Source: DCFW01 sp963790715 (GTDB lineage Bacteria; Bacteroidota; Bacteroidia; Bacteroidales; Bacteroidaceae). Taken from it: 64,000 nucleotides of DNA. Positions 44,176 to 53,376 of this stretch are shown here, piece by piece (the first letter of the stretch is position 1; each line of letters starts with the position of its first letter). The notes below the pieces were generated by a model. It had not been told where the DNA came from and did no database searches. It saw nothing but the letters and a program-made list of their open reading frames with translations. The translations under genes were made by a program, and so were the position numbers. Location: positions 186,001 through 250,000 of the forward strand of contig CAWBPN010000010.1 in NCBI GenBank assembly GCA_963790715.1. The letters run 5' to 3'.

Positions 44176-44781
44176 CTATTTCTGAAGAGGCATTAAACGG
44201 GCAATATATTTACCGATAATGTCAAATTCGATATTCACCCTACTTCCTTTTTGAATAGCATGAAAATTAGTGTTTTCATGCGTATATGGAATTATATTAA
44301 CTTCAAAAGTGTTATCGGTAGGATTGCAAACAGTAAGGCTCACACCGTTAACCGTAACCGAACCTTTATCTACAGTCATATAACCGCGTTGCGCCATCTC
44401 TTTATTAATTGGATACTCAAAAGTATACGTCCAACTGCCATTGGCATCCTTAACATCCGTACAAACGGCCGTTTCATCCACATGTCCCTGAACAATATGG
44501 CCGTCAAGCTGGCCGTTCATCATCATACTACGCTCAACATTCACTTCGTTACCTATTTTCAATAAGCCTAAATTACTGCGATCAAGCGTCTCTTTCATGG
44601 CGGTTACCGTATATGTATCTGCCGTTTTCTTAACTACAGTAAGACATACGCCGTTATGTGAAATACTTTGATCTATTTTCAATTCATTTACGAAAGGTAC
44701 TTTCAACGTAAAATGAACATTATCCTTGTCATGAACAATATCCGTAACAGTTGCCATACCTTCTACTATACCTGCAAACAT
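44176..44781 (-). CDS. ribE: riboflavin synthase alpha chain
   Basis: A 201-aa enzyme that dismutates two lumazines to riboflavin. It shows the two homologous barrels: the first begins MFAGIVEGMATV with SHNGVCLTVV and ERSMMMNGQLDGHIVQGHVD, and the second has VDKGSVTVNGVSLTV and IPYTHENTNF. MFAGIVE replaces the usual MFTGIIE. The length is normal (~200). It is transcribed alone, opposite the flavin reductase operon, whose cofactor it helps supply. Confidence 0.95.
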   Translation of the reverse strand: MFAGIVEGMATVTDIVHDKDNVHFTLKVPFVNELKIDQSISHNGVCLTVVKKTADTYTVTAMKETLDRSNLGLLKIGNEVNVERSMMMNGQLDGHIVQGHVDETAVCTDVKDANGSWTYTFEYPINKEMAQRGYMTVDKGSVTVNGVSLTVCNPTDNTFEVNIIPYTHENTNFHAIQKGSRVNIEFDIIGKYIARLMPLQK

Positions 44782-44825
44782 ACTTTTTCCTTTCTTAATT
44801 ATTTATACTAATCTTCACTTGTTTA

Positions 44826-45974
44826 TTAATACAACTCTTCTTTATTTTGTTTAAGTTCTTCACTGTCAATTTGTTTGGCATTCATTTTGCGCCAAACATA
44901 AAAAATATACGCCAATACTATCGGAATCAATACCGATACCCAACTCATCACCTTCAGCGTGAAAAAGCTACTACAGCTGTTTTGCAATGTCAATGAACTT
45001 TGTAAATCTGTGGTTGACGGATAATACGGTGTATTATTATACCCTGCCAAAAGTAATAATCCAAATACGGTAAGAACGGTACCTATACCGCTATACCATA
45101 TACCCTTATTAAAACTTTTATTATAAATAGTACCTAATATACCAAACAACACACATATTACACCTATTATAAATATAAATGTAACAATCGGCATAGCAGC
45201 CATGTTATGTAAATACTTATATGGTTCCATTGCAATTTCTCCGGACGACATAACTGTAAAACCGATAGTGCGTAATATACGAATGAAAAAGCCGAGGAAA
45301 AAGATAAGGAAAATAACCGTTTCTATCGGAAGGTTTTTACGTATATGCTTTTCCAAATCAATGTCTTTTATATTATTTACAAAATAGAGCATACCTAATA
45401 TGCGTGATAAGAACAAGACAGCCACACCAAGCAATAAATTATTCAGTACTTCTACCAGTTCCAGTCCATGCAAAGGATTTGTCCATTGACTGATGACCGG
45501 CATTTGCGACTCAATAAAATTCGTTTTATTCACAACAAATTGCGAACCGGTGAAGAAGCTAGCCACGACAACGCCTACGAATAAAGGACCGATAACACCG
45601 TTAATTGTAAGAAATATACGATATGTCTTAGTTCCGAGTAAATTACCTATTTTGTTTTGAAACTCGTAACTGACCGCTTGAAGCACAAAGCTGAATAAAA
45701 TAATCATCCACGCCCAATATGCTCCACCAAAACTCGTACTATAAAACAAAGGGAATGATGCAAATGCAGCACCGCCGAATGTTACAAGCGTTGTAAACGT
45801 AAATTCCCATTTATTACCCGTAGAATTGACAATTAATCTGCGTTGTTCTTCAGTCTTACCTAAAGAGAAAATCATTGTATTTCCACCTTGAACAAAAAAC
45901 AGAAAAACGAGCAAGCCACCTAACAATGATATAATTGCCCACCAATAATGTTGTAATATTTCGTATGTACTCAT
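44826..45974 (-). CDS. cydB: cytochrome bd ubiquinol oxidase subunit II
   Basis: A 382-aa polytopic membrane protein with 8-9 hydrophobic segments. The start YEILQHYWWAIISLLGGLLVFLFF and the internal WEFTFTTLVTFGGAAFASFPLFYS are typical CydB regions. It forms the heterodimer with CydA that reduces oxygen at very low concentration without pumping protons, allowing nanaerobic growth in Bacteroidales. It follows cydA by 4 bases and ends the transcript. Residues that line the oxygen channel cannot be judged from sequence alone. Confidence 0.96.
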   Translation of the reverse strand: MSTYEILQHYWWAIISLLGGLLVFLFFVQGGNTMIFSLGKTEEQRRLIVNSTGNKWEFTFTTLVTFGGAAFASFPLFYSTSFGGAYWAWMIILFSFVLQAVSYEFQNKIGNLLGTKTYRIFLTINGVIGPLFVGVVVASFFTGSQFVVNKTNFIESQMPVISQWTNPLHGLELVEVLNNLLLGVAVLFLSRILGMLYFVNNIKDIDLEKHIRKNLPIETVIFLIFFLGFFIRILRTIGFTVMSSGEIAMEPYKYLHNMAAMPIVTFIFIIGVICVLFGILGTIYNKSFNKGIWYSGIGTVLTVFGLLLLAGYNNTPYYPSTTDLQSSLTLQNSCSSFFTLKVMSWVSVLIPIVLAYIFYVWRKMNAKQIDSEELKQNKEELY

Positions 45975-45978
45975 AATG

Positions 45979-47544
45979 TCAATTATTATTTAAAGATTGC
46001 GGTTCAGGTCCCTTTTTAATGGTCTTCACCATAATACATATTCCGGCTATCAATAACACCGTAAATATCGTTAAGAAAATAAAGAATGAAGCTTCAACAT
46101 TGCCTATACTCAATTTTGATATTGACACAGCCGTAGGCAACATGTCTTGTATAGACCAAGGTTGACGACCGGTTTCAGCTACTACCCAACCTGCCTCGCC
46201 GCCTATATATACAAAAATGATAGAATAAAGCCCTACCCACATTAACCATCGTTTTTCAATAACATTCTTCTTAAATAATAGAACAGTAAACACTATGAAG
46301 AACAATATGAAGTAACAGCCTATGCCTACCATAACACGAAAAGCATAAAAGTTCAACGGTACATTAGGCACTAAATCATTCGGACTTTTAATAAATCCGT
46401 ACCCGAAGTATGGCATTGTTTTCTCCATTACAACCTTTGCTATCAATGCATCATCCTTATCACCGGCTTTACTTGCAGCACGATATGCATCCAATGCTTT
46501 AATGGAGGTTTTACCTATAGCTATCTTATCTTGTGCCGACAAAGCCCTCGATCCGTTAGGCAACTTATACCCACCCTTCAACAAATCATTTATACCCGGC
46601 ACATAAGCATGCAACTGATGCATGGAAAGTAGAGATAATAACCTTGGAATTTCTATCTTACAAAGATACGGATTAACATTGTCATTAGGGGCTTTCTTAC
46701 TAGGATTCAATATACCTAATATAACAAGCGGACGATCTGCACCTCCTTGATACTCTCCTTCAAGGGCTGCCAACTTCATCGGTTGTGTTTTAGCTATTTC
46801 ATATCCTGAACGATCACCGCTATATAAAGAGAACAATGCTGCCGCCAGACCTACTATAGTTGCGATTTTCATACTTCCAATAGCTAACGGTTTTTCACGG
46901 TTCTTCAGTAAAAACCAGCAACTGATGCCGACTACAAAAACAGCGCCCAGCAACCAACCGCTTATTACAGTATGAAGAAACTTATTCACTGCTGTAGGTG
47001 ATAATGCTACAGCGGCAAAATTATACATTTCATTACGCATTGTGTCCGGATTAAATTTCATCCCGACAGGATGTTGCATCCATGCGTTAGCCACCAATAT
47101 CCACCAAGCGGACAAAGTAGCTCCAACCCATGTTAACCACGTTGAGGCTAAATGGAATTTCGGTCCTACTTTCTTCCAACCGAAGAACATTACTGCGATA
47201 AAAGTAGCTTCCAAAAAGAAAGCGACAATCCCTTCAATAGCTAATGGAGCACCGAATATATCACCTACAAACCATGAATAATTACTCCAATTCGTTCCAA
47301 ACTCAAACTCAAGTATTAATCCGGTAGCTATACCTATGCAGAAATTAATACCAAAAAGTTTCATCCAGAACTTCTCGGCACGTAACCACATCTTATTGTG
47401 CGTACGATAATACAATGTTTCCATTACGCCTAAAATAAGACCCAAGCCTAATGTAAGAGGAACAAAAATCCAATGGTACATGGCCGTCATTGCGAACTGT
47501 GCCCGTGACCAATCTACGAATGCAGGATCAAGAATGTCAAACAT
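45979..47544 (-). CDS. cydA: cytochrome bd ubiquinol oxidase subunit I
   Basis: A 521-aa haem-carrying subunit. Haem ligands visible: His24 in AMYHWIF (haem b595/d side), the His of KFLHTVISGW and the Met of FYAFRVMVGIG (haem b558). The quinol Q-loop GDRSGYEIAKTQPMKLAALEG is followed by a ~110-residue soluble insert, so this is the long-Q-loop type. AGWVVAETGRQPW near the end is the CydA signature. It is placed between an LRR protein gene (15 bases upstream) and cydB (4 bases downstream). Confidence 0.97.
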   Translation of the reverse strand: MFDILDPAFVDWSRAQFAMTAMYHWIFVPLTLGLGLILGVMETLYYRTHNKMWLRAEKFWMKLFGINFCIGIATGLILEFEFGTNWSNYSWFVGDIFGAPLAIEGIVAFFLEATFIAVMFFGWKKVGPKFHLASTWLTWVGATLSAWWILVANAWMQHPVGMKFNPDTMRNEMYNFAAVALSPTAVNKFLHTVISGWLLGAVFVVGISCWFLLKNREKPLAIGSMKIATIVGLAAALFSLYSGDRSGYEIAKTQPMKLAALEGEYQGGADRPLVILGILNPSKKAPNDNVNPYLCKIEIPRLLSLLSMHQLHAYVPGINDLLKGGYKLPNGSRALSAQDKIAIGKTSIKALDAYRAASKAGDKDDALIAKVVMEKTMPYFGYGFIKSPNDLVPNVPLNFYAFRVMVGIGCYFILFFIVFTVLLFKKNVIEKRWLMWVGLYSIIFVYIGGEAGWVVAETGRQPWSIQDMLPTAVSISKLSIGNVEASFFIFLTIFTVLLIAGICIMVKTIKKGPEPQSLNNN

Positions 47545-47559
47545 AGCAATATTTTTTAT

Positions 47560-48609
47560 TTATTTTGAATACTCAATTCTTTGCCAACTATTCCTGAAAA
47601 TATCCTTACCTATTATATTTACATGAGAACATTTGGCTATAACATGAATCAATTTATTACAATCTAGAAAAGCACCGTCATCAATATCTGCAATACTTGA
47701 TGGTAAATAAAGTGTACTGCCTAAGTTTATGCAACCACTGAATGCCCTTTCCCCTATACGAAGTAACCCACTTGGTAAATCAATATGCATAAGATTCTTT
47801 TTCTGTGAAAAAGTATACTCAGGAATGGATATGGCATTAGTATTTTTAATATGTACAATGACTAAGTTTTGCATAAAGTCACGAATTAATTTGAAATCTT
47901 CATCATTCATCTGACCTGATACAGTCAAATAATTTACTTCACTCGGTTGATGTCCAATCTTTAATAATTCATTTCCAAGCTCTCCTCCTTTTTGTAAATT
48001 CACCGTAACACTTACCGGATCACCTTCGAGAATGGAAAAACCGCTCCAACGGTTATGTGAACGATAATGTTCCTTGCTACCGGCCGGTACATAAACAGCA
48101 CTTATCGTGTCATTCAAAGCTCCGGTTTCCAATCCAGGTCCATAATTAGACTTCATAATAACCACTTTCAAGTTATTACAGTTTTTAAAAGCATATTTTC
48201 CGATATTAATCAACTCAGACGGCATAACAATTGTACGCAATGATTGTTTACCTATAAATCTACCTGTATTGTTATTACAAAAAGCATATGCAGGAATTTC
48301 TTTCATTACCGTTATTGCAAATTGCGATAAAGTACCGTCTTTGCCGGCATAAGGTTTCAAGCCTACATTTGAAATATCCAAGTTGCGGAGAAATGGCATG
48401 CTATCGCGCATGAATCGAAAATCTTTTGCATTAATATAACCGGTTACAATTAAATCTGTAATATTATCGGCTTGACTCTTTTCTTTTACAATATTATTCT
48501 TTAATGTTCCGGGCTTATCGACATAAACTACACATTTGTTGTTTTGTGCACTCAGATGAACAGAACAGGCTGATATCAAGATAGATGTGAGTAGATATTT
48601 ATATTTCAT
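47560..48609 (-). CDS. BspA-type leucine-rich-repeat exported protein
   Basis: A 349-aa protein with a signal peptide (cut near HLSAQ) and LRR_5 (BspA-type) repeats in two clusters, residues ~95-165 (EIPAYAFCNNN, LRTIVMPSELINIGKYAFKNC) and ~270-345 (SIPEYTFSQKK, MHIDLPSGLLRIGERAFSGC). BspA-type repeats are beta-solenoids used for adhesion or binding. It sits first in the likely LRR-cydA-cydB transcript, which is an odd partnership. Promoter TATATTTG at 48638-48645. Confidence 0.88.
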   Translation of the reverse strand: MKYKYLLTSILISACSVHLSAQNNKCVVYVDKPGTLKNNIVKEKSQADNITDLIVTGYINAKDFRFMRDSMPFLRNLDISNVGLKPYAGKDGTLSQFAITVMKEIPAYAFCNNNTGRFIGKQSLRTIVMPSELINIGKYAFKNCNNLKVVIMKSNYGPGLETGALNDTISAVYVPAGSKEHYRSHNRWSGFSILEGDPVSVTVNLQKGGELGNELLKIGHQPSEVNYLTVSGQMNDEDFKLIRDFMQNLVIVHIKNTNAISIPEYTFSQKKNLMHIDLPSGLLRIGERAFSGCINLGSTLYLPSSIADIDDGAFLDCNKLIHVIAKCSHVNIIGKDIFRNSWQRIEYSK

Positions 48610-48637
48610 GGCGTATTTTTTATGTGTTTACAATAGG

Positions 48638-48645
48638 CAAATATA
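48638..48645 (-). promoter_or_regulatory. -7 box of the LRR-cydAB transcript
   Basis: Minus-strand TATATTTG, 29 bases before the LRR gene ATG. No separate promoter fits in the 15 bases before cydA. Confidence 0.6.
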
Positions 48646-48740
48646 AAACATTTTAGATTATAGTTGTATGTTGAATAATAAAAAAACATTAACATAAGCA
48701 TAAATAATTGTCTTTCTCTATTGATTTAAAAAAATTGTTG

Positions 48741-48748
48741 TAACTTTG
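48741..48748 (+). promoter_or_regulatory. -7 box of rho
   Basis: TAACTTTG, about 95 bases before the rho ATG. The leader is long and AT-rich and contains TGTTTAA and its complement TTAAACA about 60 bases apart, so a long-range fold is possible. Confidence 0.55.
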
Positions 48749-48843
48749 TGATGTTTAAAAAGACATTGTTTTCTTACATTCAAAACTTTTTTTATTCAAT
48801 ATCACATATTATTTAAACATTAAACAATCCACATATTTCCAAT

Positions 48844-50925
48844 ATGTATAAAATTAATCAGTTGAACGACAAAGAATTGTCGGATTTAATAATTATTGCC
48901 AAAGATTTAGGCATAAAAAAGCCTGAATCAATGAGCAAGGAAAACTTAGTTTATGGTATTCTTGATCAACAGGCTATCGCTGGTGCAACCCAAAAGAATA
49001 ACAACGTTGACAACAACAATAAGAAACGCACACATACAACAGCAAAGAAAACAGCACCTATGAATACAAAACCTAAAAGTGCCAAAACAATTAATGCGGA
49101 GGCCAATAATAAGGGAGGAGTATCGGAAAGCACCGATACTAAGGCCGATGTAAAAAAAACAACAACTAAAAAAGCTCCTAAAAGACAATTACACAAAGAT
49201 GTATTAGATGACATCCCGGAGGAAATCTCAAAACGAGTAATTGCTAAAAAGAAAGAAAAGGATAAAGTGGAAGAACCAACACTCAATTTTGAAAATAACG
49301 ATTTCATTCCTATAGAAAATTTGCCTATTGTGGACGATTTAAGCGACTTTCCTAAAGAATTATTAGGTAAAATCAAAGGCTTCGCCAAGGCCAAAATGAA
49401 TAACAACAAACCCGAGGAAAAAGAAAAAGTTGTTAAAGAACCAAAGAAAGTCGTAGAACCACCACAAAAGGTAGTTGAAGAACAAAAAATTAATAAACCG
49501 CAGATTGAGCCTCAGCGTAATGTTGTGCCACGAAAGGAACAACCGAACATTGAACAAAATCAACACTTTGATCAACCTCGCCCGGTACAGAATCAAAACT
49601 TTCAACAAAAAGATCGTCCCCGTATTCATCTGCGCAATGATAATCCTACCCCTCAACCACAGCAGCAACAGCAACGCCAGACACAACAAATGTCTTCCGC
49701 CCAACCTTCACAAAATCAACAGATAAATAATTATCCTCAAAATAACAATAATAATCTCCCGAATATCAACAATAATAACCCTCAACAAGAAAAGCCTTTC
49801 GATTTTGAAGGTATTTTAAGTTGTGAAGGCGTTTTGGAAATAATGCCTGACGGTTACGGTTTTTTACGTTCTTCGGATTATAATTATTTGTCATCACCTG
49901 ATGATATATATGTATCACAGTCACAAATAAAATTGTTCGGATTGAAGACCGGTGATGTAGTTGAAGGTCCTATTCGTCCGGCAAAAGAAGGAGAAAAATA
50001 TCTTCCGTTGGTTAAGGTTGAAAAGATTAACGGATGTGATCCGTCTGTTGTTCGCGACCGTGTGCCGTTTGATCATTTAACTCCTTTATTCCCTGATGAA
50101 AAGTTCCAACTTTGTAAAGGCGGATACGGTGACAGCTTATCTGCTCGTGTTGTAGACTTATTCGCTCCTATCGGTAAAGGCCAACGCGGATTAATTGTGG
50201 CACAACCTAAAACAGGTAAGACAATATTATTAAAAGATATAGCAAATTCCATCGCGGCAAATCATCCGGAAGTATATATGATAATATTACTTATAGATGA
50301 ACGACCGGAGGAAGTTACGGATATGTCAAGAAGCGTAAATGCGGAAGTTATTGCTTCAACATTTGACGAACCGGCCGATCGCCATGTGAAGATTGCCAGT
50401 ATAGTTCTTGAAAAAGCAAAACGAATGGTTGAATGCGGGCACGACGTGGTAATATTACTTGATTCAATTACACGTCTGGCAAGAGCATACAATACCGTTT
50501 CTCCGGCAAGTGGCAAAGTACTTTCAGGAGGTGTTGATGCAAATGCGTTACATAAACCAAAACGTTTCTTTGGTGCTGCCCGTAATATAGAAAATGGTGG
50601 TTCGCTTACGATTTTGGCCACGGCCTTAATTGATACAGGCTCCAAAATGGACGAAGTTATATTTGAAGAGTTTAAGGGTACCGGCAATATGGAATTACAA
50701 TTAGACCGCTCGTTGAGTAACAAACGTATATTCCCGGCTGTCAATATCGTAGCAAGTAGTACGCGTCGTGATGACTTGTTGCAAGACCGTCAGACTCTCG
50801 ACCGTATGTGGATTCTCCGTAAATATCTTGCCGATATGAATCCGATAGAAGCAATGAACTTTGTGAAAGACAGACTTGAACAAACGAAGAATAATGATGA
50901 ATTCCTATTAAGCATGAACTCATAA
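48844..50925 (+). CDS. rho: transcription termination factor Rho with long disordered insert
   Basis: A 693-aa hexameric RNA helicase. The N-terminal helical Rho_N domain (residues ~1-45) is followed by ~270 residues (to ~315) of low-complexity sequence: first K/T/A-rich, then E/K/P-rich, then strongly Q/N-rich. The cold-shock RNA-binding domain (EGVLEIMPDGYGFLRS) and the ATPase core follow, with VAQPKTGKT (P-loop), LLIDERPEEVTD, LLDSITRLARAYN and the R-loop region TGSKMDEVIFEEF. E. coli Rho is 419 aa. In Bacteroides the insert has been reported to phase-separate and aid gut fitness, and this insert has the same layout. Confidence 0.96.
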   Translation: MYKINQLNDKELSDLIIIAKDLGIKKPESMSKENLVYGILDQQAIAGATQKNNNVDNNNKKRTHTTAKKTAPMNTKPKSAKTINAEANNKGGVSESTDTKADVKKTTTKKAPKRQLHKDVLDDIPEEISKRVIAKKKEKDKVEEPTLNFENNDFIPIENLPIVDDLSDFPKELLGKIKGFAKAKMNNNKPEEKEKVVKEPKKVVEPPQKVVEEQKINKPQIEPQRNVVPRKEQPNIEQNQHFDQPRPVQNQNFQQKDRPRIHLRNDNPTPQPQQQQQRQTQQMSSAQPSQNQQINNYPQNNNNNLPNINNNNPQQEKPFDFEGILSCEGVLEIMPDGYGFLRSSDYNYLSSPDDIYVSQSQIKLFGLKTGDVVEGPIRPAKEGEKYLPLVKVEKINGCDPSVVRDRVPFDHLTPLFPDEKFQLCKGGYGDSLSARVVDLFAPIGKGQRGLIVAQPKTGKTILLKDIANSIAANHPEVYMIILLIDERPEEVTDMSRSVNAEVIASTFDEPADRHVKIASIVLEKAKRMVECGHDVVILLDSITRLARAYNTVSPASGKVLSGGVDANALHKPKRFFGAARNIENGGSLTILATALIDTGSKMDEVIFEEFKGTGNMELQLDRSLSNKRIFPAVNIVASSTRRDDLLQDRQTLDRMWILRKYLADMNPIEAMNFVKDRLEQTKNNDEFLLSMNS

Positions 50926-50934
50926 ACCATATAC

Positions 50935-50968
50935 AAAGCCTCATAACCGTGAGGCTTTATTATTTTAT
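50935..50968 (+). terminator. terminator after rho
   Basis: A 9-bp stem (50935-50943 with 50950-50958) with an AT-rich tail. The NUDIX gene starts a few bases later, so some read-through is likely. Confidence 0.6.
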
Positions 50969-50971
50969 ATT

Positions 50972-51487
50972 ATGGGAGATAAATTTGAAAACGATAAAGA
51001 AATGTTTCCTTTGGTTGATGAAAAAGGAAACATTATCGGTGCGGCTTCTCGTGCCGAATGCCATGACGGCAGCAAGAAATTACACCCTGTTGTACACCTC
51101 CACATATTTAATTCAAAAGGAGAATTATTATTGCAAAAACGCCCAACTTGGAAAAAAATTCAACCTAATAAATGGGACACGGCCGTAGGCGGGCACGTTG
51201 ATTTAGGTGAAAACATTTCTCAAGCACTGAAACGGGAAACGCTGGAAGAAGAAGGAATCTACGATTATATACCGGAATTTATCACTTCATATATCTTTGA
51301 ATCGAAAGTTGAAAGAGAGCTGGTATTCGTTTATAAAACAATATATGACGGAGAAATACATCCTTCGAAGGATGAACTTGCCACTGCTCGTTTTTGGAAT
51401 GAAAATGAAATAAAAGACAACGTCGGCAAGAATGTTTTTACTCCTAATTTTGAACAAGAATTAAACAGAATAAAACTATTCAAATAG
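50972..51487 (+). CDS. NUDIX hydrolase
   Basis: A 171-aa protein whose Nudix box follows the G-x5-E-x7-REUxEExGU pattern: GGHVDLGENISQ followed by ALKRETLEEEGI, with the metal-binding Glu residues present. An N-terminal strand region (FPLVDEKGNIIGAASRAECH) resembles the isopentenyl-diphosphate isomerase/YfcD group, which acts on diphosphate-linked small molecules. The substrate cannot be deduced. It is transcribed with or after rho and is tail-to-tail with the DUF4435 gene (1 base apart). Confidence 0.92.
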   Translation: MGDKFENDKEMFPLVDEKGNIIGAASRAECHDGSKKLHPVVHLHIFNSKGELLLQKRPTWKKIQPNKWDTAVGGHVDLGENISQALKRETLEEEGIYDYIPEFITSYIFESKVERELVFVYKTIYDGEIHPSKDELATARFWNENEIKDNVGKNVFTPNFEQELNRIKLFK

Positions 51488-51488
51488 T

Positions 51489-52478
51489 TTACAATTTTTC
51501 ATCCAACTGGTTCAGTAACTTCTTATAAAGAAACAAATCATAAAAATTCATGTTGCGATGGATCACAATATCCAACGGGCAAATACTGTTGTGATAAGCT
51601 TGTAATTCATTGTTGAATTGTTCTTCGGTACGTGCCAGGCGTTTAATCTCATTTTCACGTTCACGACGCAATTGCGTACACGCAGGTATCAACAATTTCA
51701 TTACAACCGCATTCATTAAATAATGTCCCTGTACAAACAAATACGTATTATCAGGACGTACGCCCAACTGTGATAAGTCATCTACCAAGCAACGTACCTT
51801 TTGTGTGAGTATCTGGTAGTTATAACATAAATACTGCAACTTATCATCCACTCGTGCACGAACAGGATTAAAAGCTCCATCAATATTATTTAAATCTACT
51901 TCACCAAGACCAACGCAGTCATTAAAATCGGTAATTGAAAATTCCTTTTCGCGATGTTCACGATAAAAGAATACATTCCATAAAAATAATGGATAAATAA
52001 TTTCAGAATATGTCTTTAGAAACAATGAAAAATCAATAATTCTTCTGTCATTCAACGTTGCATCGGTGCACACTCCTTGAAGAGATTCAGCATAGCAATG
52101 ATAATTTTCTATAGCATAAGTGTACGTCTGAAAGATATACGGATCGCTATTCATCCGGTGTGAAAAGATAGATGCATGTTGCATAAGATAATCATAATCG
52201 CTGTCGACACATGCAATCATATTTGAACCGAAACTAATATTTCTGAACACGCTCATTAATGCCATTTTTTTCCCCTTGGACAAAGCATCTGCATTTGGCA
52301 GCATTATCTGGAAAGTACGTGTTTCATTTTCTAATTTATTAAGTATGCCATGCCAAAAGGCAACATCTTCATAACTCTCGACATAAGCAATAATCTTACG
52401 CCTGGCATGTCGTGAATACAGGTGCTGTGCAGCACCCCAATATTCAGTATTGACATTATTTTGTAATCGTTTATCCAT
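51489..52478 (-). CDS. DUF4435 (TOPRIM-like) protein, second gene of an ATPase pair
   Basis: A 329-aa soluble protein of the DUF4435 family. The TOPRIM-type acidic residues are visible: Glu34 in IIAYVESYEDVAFW and the DxD cluster Asp92/Asp94/Asp96 in ACVDSDYDYL; these bind metal in OLD-family and AriB nucleases. The C-terminal ~200 residues are helical with no known motif. In PARIS phage defence, a DUF4435 protein (AriB) is held by an ABC-type ATPase (AriA) and released as a tRNA-cleaving effector. Here it overlaps the ATPase gene by 8 bases, so the pair is translationally coupled. The PARIS parallel is by domain content, not by measured similarity. Confidence 0.85.
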   Translation of the reverse strand: MDKRLQNNVNTEYWGAAQHLYSRHARRKIIAYVESYEDVAFWHGILNKLENETRTFQIMLPNADALSKGKKMALMSVFRNISFGSNMIACVDSDYDYLMQHASIFSHRMNSDPYIFQTYTYAIENYHCYAESLQGVCTDATLNDRRIIDFSLFLKTYSEIIYPLFLWNVFFYREHREKEFSITDFNDCVGLGEVDLNNIDGAFNPVRARVDDKLQYLCYNYQILTQKVRCLVDDLSQLGVRPDNTYLFVQGHYLMNAVVMKLLIPACTQLRRERENEIKRLARTEEQFNNELQAYHNSICPLDIVIHRNMNFYDLFLYKKLLNQLDEKL

Positions 52479-53319
52479 CGTCTTTATTCAATAAGGGATC
52501 TTCACTTATATCGCTAACTTCTGTCACTTTATCCATCCATCCGTTCATTATCACTGCCGGTGAATGAGTGGTTAAGATAACCTGTACATTAGGATTTATC
52601 TTGCGAACCAACGTAATAAGTTGCTGTTGCCATTCAATGTGCAGCGACACTTCTGGCTCATCCATCAACAGGGCGCAATGTTTGTAATCCTGCACCAGTA
52701 CGGTGAGCAAAATAACAAGAATTTGTTTCTCGCCCGAAGACAAACAATATGGTTCAAGCCTGTCATCACCCTGTATAAGTTCTATCTCGTTACTCTTCCT
52801 GTCAATAATCTTATGTGTATCGCTAAACAATTCATCAACAATGTCCTGGAACTGTATTTTTGCTTCAGACAATTTTGCCGCTTCAGCTTGTGCTTCAGGT
52901 ATGCCGCTTTGCAGTACCTCTATAATACGGTTGCCTATGTTAACTTGATAGTCAAGATATTGGCGTTGCAGTTGATAGAGTTGCCAGTCCAATTCGGTCT
53001 TTACGCGGTTATCCGCCAATTTATCCAACAAATCGGGACGAAGCAACGGACGATCGAAGCTCCGAATAACATTGAATGGAATATACGTGGCATCTTCAGG
53101 CGAGAAAGTAATCTTGACATCAGCATCGTCTTTCTCCAACAATGATAAATTCGTCATATGTTGCAATGAACCTATAGCCGAATTGATAATAGTACTTTTA
53201 CCGATACCATTAATACCTGACAATATATTTACATCCGGATTTAGCGTCCAAAGAATATTTCTTCGTCCCCATAAACCATCTATTTCAATCTTAGCGATAT
53301 AATCCGCTCTTTTACTCAT
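52471..53319 (-). CDS. ABC-type (AAA_15/AAA_21-like) ATPase, first gene of a pair with DUF4435
   Basis: A 282-aa single-domain ATPase of the SMC/OLD-type ABC class. Walker A is GINGIGKST (residues 35-43), a short helical insert spans ~95-185, the signature is CLSSGEKQ, Walker B is ALLMDEPEVSLHIEWQ, and the H-loop is LTTHSPAVI. No TOPRIM or nuclease domain is fused, unlike OLD proteins, and that part is supplied by the overlapping DUF4435 gene. It is shorter than PARIS AriA as I know it, because the insert is small. The pair is divergent from queDE with minus-strand TATCTTTG at 53345-53352. Confidence 0.88.
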   Translation of the reverse strand: MSKRADYIAKIEIDGLWGRRNILWTLNPDVNILSGINGIGKSTIINSAIGSLQHMTNLSLLEKDDADVKITFSPEDATYIPFNVIRSFDRPLLRPDLLDKLADNRVKTELDWQLYQLQRQYLDYQVNIGNRIIEVLQSGIPEAQAEAAKLSEAKIQFQDIVDELFSDTHKIIDRKSNEIELIQGDDRLEPYCLSSGEKQILVILLTVLVQDYKHCALLMDEPEVSLHIEWQQQLITLVRKINPNVQVILTTHSPAVIMNGWMDKVTEVSDISEDPLLNKDDG

Positions 53320-53344
53320 TTGTATATTTTTTGTTTTCCTCTTT

Positions 53345-53371
53345 CAAAGATAAAAATAATTACTACCTTTG
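53345..53371. promoter_or_regulatory. back-to-back -7 boxes of the ATPase/DUF4435 pair and queD
   Basis: Minus-strand TATCTTTG (53345-53352) lies 26 bases from the ATPase ATG. Plus-strand TACCTTTG (53364-53371) ends 5 bases before the queD ATG at 53377, so that transcript would be leaderless or nearly so. Confidence 0.6.
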
Positions 53372-53376
53372 TGAAT

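Noticed and set aside
48946..49704. Antisense frames over the Rho insert
   Set aside because: Low-complexity codon bias of the insert keeps the opposite strand open; there is no start context or family match.
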